This document shows, piece after piece, positions 1 through 8,989 of a stretch of 36,153 nt of DNA (positions are counted from its first letter, which is position 1; each line of letters starts with the position of its first letter). The notes below the pieces were generated by a model, which did no database searches, was not told the DNA's origin, and saw nothing but the letters and a program-made list of their open reading frames with translations. The position numbers and the translations under genes were made by a program. The stretch is taken from contig JBNGIS010020319.1 of NCBI GenBank assembly GCA_049999725.1, forward strand, positions 1-36,153, given 5' to 3'. This stretch comes from Haplomitrium mnioides. Its lineage: Eukaryota; Marchantiophyta; Haplomitriopsida; Calobryales.

Positions 1-250
1 TGCTATTCCTACAATTGCAATTTTAGATCCTAAAGAAGATTTTCTACTTTAAATATAATAAAAGTTATCCAACTAGAAATTATAAAAGTCTTTGGATTCA
101 ACTTCTGAGAATCTTTCGTCCTTCTATTTGGACAAGGTCTGTTGTTCGCCATTTCTGCCATTCGCCTGCTTGCTCTCTTCATTTTCCTTAACTTCTTCCT
201 CCTTTGCCTCTCCTTGCGTACATGTTTAATTCCCATCCTAGACCCTAACA
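1..250 (-). repeat. Repeat R, left copy (partial; cut by window edge)
   Basis: The stretch is nearly the reverse complement of 35581-35831; I judge roughly 90 percent identity by eye. A weaker copy lies at 27476-27683 in the same orientation as this one. The minus strand holds a short basic open frame rich in Arg and Lys (about 75 codons) that is shared with the right copy. Similarity to both other copies stops at the GACCCTAA motif at 241-248. The right copy continues past the point that matches base 1, so this copy probably runs off the window. Its class is unknown; it may be an LTR or 3' untranslated part of the long-LTR gypsy family. Confidence 0.75.
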
Positions 251-1739
251 GTCTCAAAAGATTGACAATATTGGAATGCTGGGAACTCTCTGCATTCTCC
301 TGGTCCTTGATGCCATAAAATTCGAAGAGGATGAACAGAGGTAGTGAGTGGGATGAAAATGACAGAGCGAGGAAGAGAGAGAGGCTATTGCGGTCCTTGT
401 TTTGTTGGCTAGCGTATTAGGTGCAAGATTGATGTGGAGTCGGGGAAGGAATAGATCATCCGCTCAAGTGTGGCTTGATCATTTGTTTTGAATCATAGAA
501 AACGCCTATTTTGAAGTTCAGAGTTCGATCAAAACTATAAGGATCATACATGTTGGCAATTGAAAATCCTTGATCAGAGGAAGTTATGTTCAAAGATGTG
601 AGGAGGAAGTTCTGTTTGAAGAAAAGCCTTGGATGACAAGCATTTGAAGAAGGTTGTTCCCAAAACCGCACGATACAGAGTGTTTCTCGAAGGGATCAGT
701 TTACAAAGATTCGACTCAAAGAAGAGCTCAATGGAAATCTACCCATGGAAGAATCGAGTTGATGACAATTGGCTCTACATTCTCTTGCTGATTTGTTGAA
801 TGTTGAGGAAGCCGTGAAACAACTTGAAAGACCACGAAAGAGTTAAGTTGCCCAGTAAAGACGTGAGTGAGGGGAAGCTGTGGGTCACGGTGTTGGAGGG
901 GTCTATGGGGAAGAGATAAATCCCCATCGGGCATCAAGATTTCACTTTGAAAAGGATGTGTTGGAGCTTCGAAGCTGGGACTGGACGACTTGGGCGAAGG
1001 AGTTCAAGCATAGAGAGTTTTGAAATTAGTGGTTGTGTCATACTTTGAATAGAAGTTGAAGGTGGATGGTACTTGATAATTTGATGGGGAAATGTACGTT
1101 TGAAAGGTTGTATATGGTCAAGCAAGGAACTGGATATGAGTGACAACAACGGTAACTTTTATTTATTCCATTTGGGCTGAATTGTCGGCGTTCCAACATC
1201 AAGGAGAATTATAACCAATGTTTCCTTCATAGGATATGGATATAGTGACCAGGGAAAGTGGGAAAAAGTAACTTCGTGTTAGAATAGGGAGGATGTGTAA
1301 AGATTCAAGAAGAGGTTAAAAGAGTGGAAGGAAGATTATTGAGTGGACGTGTCAAGAGAAGATATACAATAGAAAAGGAAATGTTTATGGTGAGTGGCTG
1401 CCTGGTCGGAAAGAAAATAGGTAGTATAGAATTGAGATCAAGGATTGGAGTACACAACAAAATCGACAAGTAGTAGAGAATGTGAGTATAAACCAAGATA
1501 GAGAAAGAAAGATTGTAGAAATAAATTTTGAGCAGATTTGCAAAACCGAAGCTGGCAGAGTTTGCCAAGGTGGGACTTACACTACAAATGGAGGAGGGAG
1601 TGGATAGAATTTCATAATAGGAGATGGAGATCTGAAAATTTGAAGGAAGGTCTAGTAAGGTGGTGAGATAGTAGTTCTAGTTACTTGAAGAAGGCACCTC
1701 AACCTATCAATAGGCTCACCATGATGTTGGTTGCTTCCC
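251..1739. other. Stretch without a recognised gene; possibly the 5' part of a long gypsy LTR
   Basis: No open frame here resembles a known protein, and short frames on the minus strand look like chance. The plus strand is purine-rich (many GA and GGA runs). The adjoining 1740-2460 matches a gypsy LTR, so this stretch may be the older, more diverged 5' part of it. I could not establish a convincing match to 25837-27164 by eye. Confidence 0.4.
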
Positions 1740-2460
1740 AATGTAGTTCTGTTTGCTAGTGGCTAAGGTAAACAAGAAAGATTAAAAAAAGTTTATGTGT
1801 CGTGAGTTTGTGTGTGAGTCTAGTATTATGTGTTCTATCGTATTCTATTAATTGTGTTGTGTTAGGTAAGTTGAGTGAGGTGGTAGTATAGTCAACTATG
1901 GTGAGTATTTGTGTCTTGTATTTGATTGTTTATAAGAGATTAGAGTTTGAGAAGGGGTAAGTGTTTCAGAAGTGAATGTTGGGGGTACTATGACCCAAGT
2001 GAGGAGTTGAAGATCTAACCATCTCTGTATTGGCTACCTTTTATACATGTATTTCAGTAAAGTGCTATTTTGGTATCTGTGATTGCATGTGAGTTCCTTA
2101 TGTGCATGTACTTTGATTTGCTCTTTCAAATTCGTAACACCTAAAATTAGACACTTGTGAATTATTTCTTTTTTGTTGTGGTCATCAAATCCTAAACCAC
2201 AAGTTTAACCAACAAGCCAACTATTGTTTGCATGTCCTAAGCTGATCTTGAGGGAAGAGAAAGGACCCTCACGACCCCTTATGTTCTAGTGGACCCTTAT
2301 TACCACCACAACCAAGTGTATCCTTAGATAGCCCGATCAGCGAGGTACCTTATCTGATCCAACAAAGCTCTCAAAGTTAGAAGTTAGACACATACTACAA
2401 CATACACAGAAGTAAGGCTCCCCCCATGCCATGTACTTCAAGACCAAACATATGGCAAGC
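1740..2460 (+). repeat. 3' part of a long gypsy LTR, same family as the LTRs at 11548 and 23799
   Basis: The plus strand matches the reverse complement of both LTRs of the GYP-4/GYP-6 array. Clear matching blocks are the CTAGTGGCTAAGGTAAA block near 1757, the CTCTGTATTGGC block near 2020, and about 220 bases from 2230 to 2450 that include CCCTCACGACCCC and ACATACTACAACATAC. The last block ends at the same AAGGCTCC/ATGCCATG motif that closes the other two LTRs. Divergence is large, so this is an old or subfamily copy. Its orientation agrees with GYP-1 downstream, but ownership is uncertain because the GYP-1 primer site lies 265 bases further on. Confidence 0.65.
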
Positions 2461-2721
2461 ACTTGAGGAGTGGTATTTCATAGAGTGAGGAGTTTTTTTA
2501 GAGTTAGAAAAGTGAGAGCAAGAGTGTTTTGTGTGAGAACATTTGGAGTAAAGAGTGGAGAATTCCAAATATATTTTGTATTGAGTACTTACATTTGGTA
2601 GACTTCATAGAATTTGTTGTGTTTGATGATTGTAGCCACACTTCTACCCACATCTCATATTCAATGTGCACTCAATATCAAAGTCACATGAGGAGAAACT
2701 GACAAAGCCTTTAGCTTCACA
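2461..2721 (+). other. Probable end of the GYP-1 5' LTR or leader
   Basis: This stretch has no recognisable gene. It ends in CA at 2720-2721, four bases before a primer binding site, which is where a 5' LTR should end. I found no second copy of it in the window, so the LTR start cannot be set. It may be an extension of the LTR at 1740-2460 or a separate short LTR. Confidence 0.4.
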
Positions 2722-2725
2722 TTTT

Positions 2726-2743
2726 TGGTTCCGTTGATGGGAC
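2726..2743 (+). promoter_or_regulatory. Primer binding site of GYP-1 (Asp-tRNA type)
   Basis: TGGTTCCGTTGATGGGAC, preceded by a T run, resembles the TGGCGCCGTTGCCGGGGA site typical of plant Tat/Athila-type gypsy elements. That site pairs with the 3' end of a host tRNA to start minus-strand DNA synthesis. Four mismatches fit a decayed copy. It lies about 0.5 kb upstream of gag, the expected order. Confidence 0.7.
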
Positions 2744-3299
2744 CTCATTAATGAGAAGGAAGGAAGGTTGCGATTGGGTTTCATCATGTTGAATGTCAAG
2801 CAAAGATGTGACAGGAAAGTGGCCAAGAATCTATGAAATTGCAAAGAGGATTGATAGCTTGCTATTGCACTGCAACAATATTGAGTTGAAGAGACTCATC
2901 AATTTTAGTGAGATGTTACTTGTGTTTTATAAGTGACTTTGCTTATTTGGCAACATTATTTTATTGTCGATTGTGCACTCCAACAGAATAGGTTTGAACA
3001 TTCGAGCATGAGCGAGCCTTTCATCAAATCAAGGAAAGAATTCTCAACAATCTCAGTGGATGATTAAGAAATTATCATTATGGTACAAGTGTTTATTGTC
3101 GCCAATATACATATGCGCTAAAGATTGGTGGAACAATTTGGAGTGGAAAATTTTGAAAACATATTGGAGAATCCAAATCCATTTGTTTTTTTGATTCTAA
3201 TCCAAGCCATTTGTGAGATACATGTTTTCGTCTTGTGGTAGATGTGGTAGGAGTTGCAAGAAAGAAAAGTTGATCAAGAAACAACATCAAGCCATCCAA

Positions 3300-4110
3300 T
3301 CAAGATGGGCAAGATTCCAATCTTTTATAGCAAAGAAGATGAAAATGTGGAGGACTATCTATGTGATTTCAAGCATGCTTGCATTGGCAATGATGAGAAG
3401 CGATCGGATGATTGGTTGGTATTGCTACATGAGTTTCTTGAACGTGAGGCTTTTAAATGGTACAAAGAGCAAAAAGAAGAAATTCTTGAGTCATGAGCTA
3501 GCTTGACAAAAGGTTTGGTGGAAGCGTTTCTCCCAACAAAGAGCTATGAGAAACTTCTTTAAGAGGTAACACACTTTAAGCAAGGAGAAAGTAAGAAAGT
3601 ACATATATATGTTGAGAGAGTATACCTTTTAGAGACTCAATTCTGAAATGTGTTAAGAAAGAGTAGTAAGGATGTGAATTCTCTCATGGTGGGAATTACA
3701 ACTTCGGTGGCAAAGCATTTTATTTCGGAGATGAAGCCTAAAATTCAAGCAAAGGTGAAATATGAAAAGTCAACTACTCGAGTGGAGTCTTTACGCATTG
3801 CTTCAAGGATGGAAGAGAGCTTGGAGGATGAGCAAGAAGAGAAGGTTGTTGTGCTACCAACAATTGCACAACCCATAATGGCGATAGTGGCTCTTCCGCC
3901 ACAAGCTCCAAATCTACTCATGAATGAGGTGTTAACATTGACTGAACATCTCGAGAAGTTGAGTTTGAATCTTGTGCATGCTTTGGAGAGAAGGGTTGAA
4001 AATCGATCTAGGCGTAATGGAGGGGGGCCAATGCAACAAGGAAACATAGCAAATATCACATGTTTTGGATGTGGATGAGCATACTTCATAAAAAATTGCT
4101 CGAATTGAGA
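3300..4110 (+). pseudogene. gag: GYP-1 gag
   Basis: Gag forms the virus-like particle that packages the element RNA. The first block (3305-3496) contains a Retrotrans_gag-like stretch with REAFKWYKEQ, the conserved W-Y turn of gypsy capsids. After stops it continues to 3650-4078 with a helical, charged stretch (ESLRIASRMEESLEDEQEE). At about 4059-4102 there is one CCHC-like zinc knuckle, CFGCG, a stop, then AYFIKNC: the spacing is near-normal but the expected His region is damaged and a stop interrupts it. Several other stops (around 3495 and 3560) break the frame. It lies directly downstream of the primer site and leader, as gag should. Confidence 0.75.
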
Positions 4111-4559
4111 GAATGATGCCAATGGAAATAGTGGACGGAGAGGTGCTAATCAAGCTCAAGAGAGGGTTGTCGTCTCAATCAATGTTGAAAAGGTTCCCTA
4201 TGGTGAGGTGGGAGAGAGTTCAATCAATCAAAGAGTGGACATGTTGGAGAGGAGACTATGGAATCAGAACCATCACCAAGTCAAGAGAGGCACCACAATA
4301 TGAACACAACCAAGAAGCCAAGTAAGTCGAGAAGTTGATTGGGGATGGAAGACTTCTCAGTTTAAAAACATCAAAAGAAGTACAATGTGGTGGAATATAT
4401 TAGGAACTTACAAACCAATATCACGGTGGGACAATTGTTGGCGATGAATCCAACGTTGCGAAGAGAGTTGTGTGGAAGTTTGAGCACCAAACGACGTTCA
4501 AAGAAGAAGAAAGTCTCAACCAACAATTGCTATGTAAGTGCCATGGATACGGAGGTATG

Positions 4560-4930
4560 TGCAAGAGCTCCTAAAATTGATGTTATATGCAAGAGGTATG
4601 TGGTTTCCAAAGCGTTGTTAGATGGAGGTTTGGTGGTCAATACATGTCAGAAGATTTGATGAAGAAGTTGGGCTTGAAACTCATGAGACCTTTGGGGTTT
4701 ACGGTGGGTATGGCCAACAAGTCAAGAGTACGCCCACTTGGAGTAATTGAAAAAATGCCAATCACAGTAATGGAAATTTCTCTCTCTATTTCTTTTCAAG
4801 TTTTGAAAGAGTCGAGTTATGATATGTTGTTAGGAAGGCTATGGTTGCGAGGAGTGAGGACCACAAATAACTGGTATAAGAACCACATCACCATTAGGCT
4901 AAGAACTCATCGATTGAGAGTACTGGTGGA
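4560..4930 (+). pseudogene. GYP-1 aspartic protease
   Basis: The protease cuts Gag-Pol into mature proteins. The frame changes near 4650: an upstream frame carries ALLDGGLVVNT, which matches the DGG-S-VN active-site style of some plant gypsy proteases rather than DTG/DSG. The next frame (4640-4930) carries GMANKSRVRPLGVIEK, SFQVLKESSYDMLLGR and WLRGVRT, the flap-to-C-terminal part including the LLGRxWL block. A frameshift therefore splits active site and body. Between 4930 and 5070 follows a strongly acidic linker, then RT. Confidence 0.75.
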
Positions 4931-5339
4931 TGGCGGTGGTGAGGAAAACAAATGACTCGAAAAAAGAGACCACTGATTACATGTCCGATGATGATGAATA
5001 TGAGAGTGATATTTCTGAGGTGGATACCGATATAAAGGACTCATCAGATGAAGAACAAGATTTACCACAAATGTGTGCTATTTTTATAATACCCAAGGGC
5101 AGTCGAAGAAGAAGCTTGAGTACAAAAGCATACATTGTTGGTCCAAGAAGTGGAGCGACGGATTGCAACACTACACTATGGAGAGGAAGTTACAAGTGAA
5201 GAAAAAAAGAAGTTTAAAAAACTTTTTTCGTAAGTATATCCATATTTTTGCTTTTGGATATGAAGATTTGAAAATGGTGACACTTGAAGAACATCAAATT
5301 AACTTGGAAAGTTCAACCAAATTAGTTCGACAAAAGAAA

Positions 5340-6020
5340 TGACAGATGAATCCTTCAATTGGAGAGCTTGTCAAAGCGGAGATCGATAAAATAAAGGAGG
5401 CAGGGTTTATTTACAAGGCCAAAAATTCAGAATGGGTTTCTCTCATCGTTGTGGTTAAAAAGAAAAATGGTAAGCTTCGAGTGTATGTGGATTACAAGAA
5501 GTTGAATGCGTTTACAAAGAAGGATTATTACCCACTTTCATTGATTGATGAGATTCTTGAAGAAGTAGCTCGACATGAGTGGTATTCCTTTGCAGATGGA
5601 TATAATGAGTACAATCAAATTTCAATTGCATTGGAACATCAACAATTGACAACATTCACTAGTCTTTGAGGTACTTTTGCTTTTTGAATCATGTCTTTTG
5701 GATTATGCAATACACCAACAACTTTTCAAAGATTTATGAATAGAATATTTGAGCTTTTCTTAGGAAAGCTTGTGAGGGACTTTATTGATGATTTTTGTGT
5801 ATATGAGAGTAAGAAGGATCATTTTAACCACTTGGAGAAAATTCTTCAACGTTTGGATTCGACGAAAGCGTCTTTAAATTCGGAGAAATGCAAAACTGGC
5901 TGCCGACAAGAAGTGTTTCTAAGGTATATCATTTCAAAAGATAGGGTGGGTATGGACCTAGAAAAGACACTCAAGATTCAAGTCCTTTCTTTTCCAATGG
6001 ATGTGACAAAGTTGTGATCT
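5340..6020 (+). pseudogene. GYP-1 reverse transcriptase
   Basis: RT copies the element RNA into DNA. At 5346-5669 there are GELVKAEIDKIKEAGFI, WVSLIVVVKKKNGKLRVYVDY and KDYYPLSLIDEILEEVA, the fingers and start of the palm. A stop near 5667 interrupts the FTSLxGTFAF block. At 5691-6017 there are MSFGLCNTPTTFQRFMNRIF and the catalytic loop FIDDFCVY, an FxDD variant of YxDD that keeps both Asp residues, followed by the thumb with LNSEKC. A stop at about 6015 precedes SFLGTVGYYRHFI. Apart from these stops the order and lengths are normal for gypsy RT. Confidence 0.88.
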
Positions 6021-6760
6021 TTTTTGGGAACGGTAGGCTACTATCGTCATTTTATTTTTGATTTCTTGGCAAAATCAATGGCATTGAACCACTACTTCAA
6101 GAAAAAAGTAGATTACTTGTTGATATTTAATGATGAAGGTGCCAACACGTTATTTGAATGTTTGAAGAAAGCAATGAAAAGTACATCAGTATTGGTAAAG
6201 CCAAATTGGAGTAAGCCTTTTCTCTTGTTCACGGATGCTTTGAATGTGGCTCTTGGATGCACTTTAAGTCAAAATAATGAGGAGGGACATGATCATCCAA
6301 TAGCATTTGCAAGTTGACAAATGATAACGGCAAAAGAAAAACTATTCAATAACAAAAAGAGAAGGTTTGGGTGTGATTTTTCGCATCAAAAAGTTTTATC
6401 ATTACCTGTTAGGTGGGTGATTTACTATTGTAACTGATCACAAAGCTTTGAAATATATTTCCAATACGCTTAATGTTGAGGAAGGAATTGCTAGGTGGAA
6501 GCTTTTGTTGGCTGAATTCGATTATAGTATTGAAGTTCGACCGAGAATTGTTTGTACAGACAAATACAAGGTAAAACGTATTGGATCAATTGTTGAGATT
6601 TTTTGACCAAAGAAGCTCCAAATGAGAAGCTTTTTCTTGAAGAAGAAAACGAAAGGTGGAGACACTTTAGAAGCACTTTTATGATTTAATAATTAGAGAG
6701 ATAAACACCATGGATTCTTTACCTATGGTGATAGAATTTTTAGTTTTACTCTTAGTAATT
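6021..6760 (+). pseudogene. GYP-1 RNase H domain and start of linker to integrase
   Basis: RNase H removes the RNA strand of the hybrid. SFLGTVGYYRHFI at 6021 opens the RT connection. LFTDALNVALGCTLSQ at about 6225-6275 is the first catalytic-Asp block (DASxxAIGAVLxQ in the family), and HPIAFAS follows at about 6295. Beyond a stop the frame shifts repeatedly, but remnants of KLLAEFD-type and DFLTKEAPNE segments reach about 6680. After 6700 only a weak trace of the RNase H-integrase linker is left. No integrase follows. Confidence 0.75.
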
Positions 6761-6774
6761 ATCTAGACTAGTAT

Positions 6775-6895
6775 ACAATAAGGAGGAGAAGAGAGGAGAG
6801 GGACTTGGTTTTCATTTTAGACTAATTGCAGAGTTATATGCTTCATGCAAAACTTCCGAGAAAAGCTTGATATTATTAGAGACCAATACCTTGTC
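6775..6895 (-). pseudogene. GYP-2 integrase, N-terminal stub
   Basis: The minus strand reads GWIFFQDKVLVSNNIKLFSE then VLHEAYNSAI. This matches the segment just before the zinc-binding domain of gypsy integrase (a WxFxxxxLxYxxRIYL... / LREEVLHEFHDS type block). The sequence loses this identity at about 6775, so the HHCC finger and catalytic core are missing. The stub is short, so the call rests on position after RNase H as well as on the motif. Confidence 0.55.
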
Positions 6896-6989
6896 TTGGA
6901 AGAAAATCCAACCCCTTGCCATTTTTACCAACTTCATTTGTTATGTAGCAATGATCTCTTTATCTTCCTTGACTACAGCCAACGTTTTT

Positions 6990-7430
6990 GTCCACCATGT
7001 AGAATGAATTGTGATTTCTAACAAGATGTTGAGTTGAGTCATACGAGTCAAAGCATCTATAATATATTGTTTTCCTTCCACATACACCATCTTCATATGA
7101 AAGTATTGTCGTCACTATGCCCATCGAATCTACCTTATGGAAAGCTCTTTTTGTGTTTCGAGATAGAGTGGAGATTTATGATTAGTCTCAACAATAAACT
7201 CCTTATCCTCTAGATAATGCTTCCAATGCTTGGTTGATAATACAACCGCTAGTTCCTCTCGCTCTGTGGTATGGTAATTTTACTTTGTGTAGCTCAACTT
7301 TCTAGAAAAGAGAGCAATAGGATGCCAACCATCCTCTCACTCTTGTTGCAAAACCCCGCTTATAGCTTTTCTCGATGCATCAACTAGAAGTTTTATTGGT
7401 CGTTTAGAGTCATATCATTTGAGAATATGA
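6990..7430 (-). pseudogene. GYP-2 RNase H
   Basis: The minus strand carries LLVDASRKAISGVLQQE (7370-7425), the first catalytic-Asp block, then HPIALFSRKLSYTK, NYHTTEREELAVVL (the catalytic Glu block) and KHWKHYLEDKEFIVETNHKS, and finally a block ending in IIDALTRM at about 7040. Several in-frame stops are present. The order and spacing are those of gypsy RNase H directly after the RT connection. Confidence 0.8.
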
Positions 7431-8490
7431 GCATGAAGAAGTGATTTCTTCCATGCTTGAAATGTCAATTCTTTTGCAACTCCCTATGTTCATGTGTGAT
7501 TTTTCTTAAGCAAATTGGTGAATGGTTCTCTTATTTGTGCAAAACCTTTCACAAATCAACGATAAAATCTAGTTAGCCCCAAAAATATTCTTAGGTGTGT
7601 TTGATCACTAGGAGCTTCCCACTTGTGAATGGCCTCTACTTTCTCATCTATGACTTGAATCTCTACTGCACTCACCTAATGACCCAAGTTAAAAACCTCC
7701 CTCTTTGTAATTTCATATTTTGACATCTTAACATATAGCTTGTGGTCCCAAAGTACCTTCAATACCGTACAAAGGTGTTGTTGATGCTCGTGGAGATTTT
7801 TGTTGTAAATAAGAATATCATTCAAGAAGACAATAACAAACTTATCTAGAAAAGATCAAAAAATATCATTCATAAGTCTTATAAATGTTGCATGAGCATT
7901 AGTTAATCTAAATAACATAACAAGATATTCAGAATTCCCATATCGACTTCAAAATGTTGTTTTCTACAAGTCACCCTTCGCAATTTGGATTTGGTTAAAT
8001 CCACTTCTCAAATCCAACTTGGCTAAGTATTTTTCTCCTTAAAGTTGATCAAATAAATTGTCCACTCTTGGTAATGGATATTTATTTTTCACCGTTTGTT
8101 GGTTGAACGCTCGATAGTCGATACACGTCTTCATACTCCCATCTTTCTTTTTCACAAATAAAACTGGTGCACCTTAAAGAGAGATGCTTGACTGAATAAA
8201 TCTATTCTCCAACAGTTTAGTGATTTGAGATTTGCATTCTTTTAGTTCATGAGGAGGTAAACAATATGGTGCCTTGCACGATGGAGCACTTCCTAGAATA
8301 ACCTCAATCTTGTGATCAATGGATTGTTTAGGTGACAAACTATGAGATAAATCATTAGGATAAACTCTTTCAAAACCCAATAAAGTTCATGTGGAACTTT
8401 ACGCTTGGAGTTCTCCTTATCAACTTTGACCTTACGTATGAGTCCCAAAAATACTACATCTTGTTTTTTTATTGACTTTCCTCTAATCAT
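7431..8490 (-). pseudogene. GYP-2 reverse transcriptase with mutated catalytic loop
   Basis: From 8490 leftward the minus strand shows HELYWVLKEF, then in a shifted frame IDHKIEVILGSAPSCKAPYC, HELKECKSQITKLLENRFIQ, after a stop [50 protein letters not shown], and MLFRLTNAHATFIRLMNDIF. The catalytic loop at about 7806-7845 reads VIVFLNDILIY: the usual first Asp of the DD pair is Asn. The thumb and connection (LRIFLGLTRFYR) follow to about 7560. Frameshifts and stops occur throughout. Confidence 0.88.
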
Positions 8491-8600
8491 ATATAGAGGT
8501 AGTTGCCTTGAATGAGATCATACTCGATCTCCTAAAATCTTCCATTGAGATGTTATGAGTGTCTTCTTTTACCATCTACTTGCAGGTTATGTCTTCTCAA

Positions 8601-8960
8601 TCACTTCATTCCTAGAATAGCAACGTATCTTGTTAATGTTGTGATCTTCCATTTGAGCTTTTCTTGATAGTTGCCTATATGGAAAGTTATATTTTGAGAC
8701 AACCTTTCAATTGGCTCACTTTGTCCATTTGCCATTTCAACCACCTCGTGCTCTTCTTTTGCAAGAGGTAACTTCAACTTTAATGCTATTTCACATGATA
8801 AATAATTTTCTTCTTCTCCAAAATCCACAAAACCTTTTATTGGAGATCCTTCCATCCACTCATCAACCACAATTAGTCCTCCATTTTTTTCTTTTTCTAC
8901 ATGACATATTTGATTTTGTTGACTTTTTTCCTCACTTTTCTTCTTCATCCCAATAAAATC
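8601..8960 (-). pseudogene. GYP-2 aspartic protease
   Basis: An uninterrupted minus-strand frame of 115 codons contains IKGFVDFGEEENYLSCEIA, where the family has V-D-(S/T)-G-A-(S/T)-x-N-F-(I/L)-S. The catalytic Asp is kept but the following Ser/Thr-Gly is Phe-Gly and the Ala-Thr is Glu-Glu. The C-terminal hydrophobic loop appears as KWKITTLTRYVAILGMK (the ILGMDWL block). The position between gag and RT fits. Confidence 0.75.
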
Positions 8961-8989
8961 ATGAGGTTTTTTTACTAGTGCCCATCATT

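Larger units (their letters stand above)
2726..6760 (+). mobile_element. GYP-1: decayed Ty3/gypsy retrotransposon, 3' truncated
   Basis: Read in order on the plus strand are a primer site, gag, protease, reverse transcriptase and RNase H. The RT style (WVSLIVVVKKKNGKLRVYVDY and YYPLSLIDEI) and the DGG-type protease motif point to a non-chromoviral plant lineage of Tat type. No integrase or 3' LTR follows: at about 6760-6775 the sequence switches to the minus-strand GYP-2. Many stops and frameshifts show that it is inactive. Lineage assignment is from motif style only. Confidence 0.85.

Noticed and set aside
3745-4122. 125-codon minus-strand frame antisense to GYP-1 gag
   Set aside because: It mirrors the gag coding strand, has no family resemblance, and is explained by codon complementarity.
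2726-6760. Endogenous pararetrovirus instead of a gypsy element
   Set aside because: The order primer site, gag with W-Y capsid motif, protease, RT and RNase H, with LTR sequence upstream and no movement-protein region, fits gypsy; no pararetroviral feature was seen.
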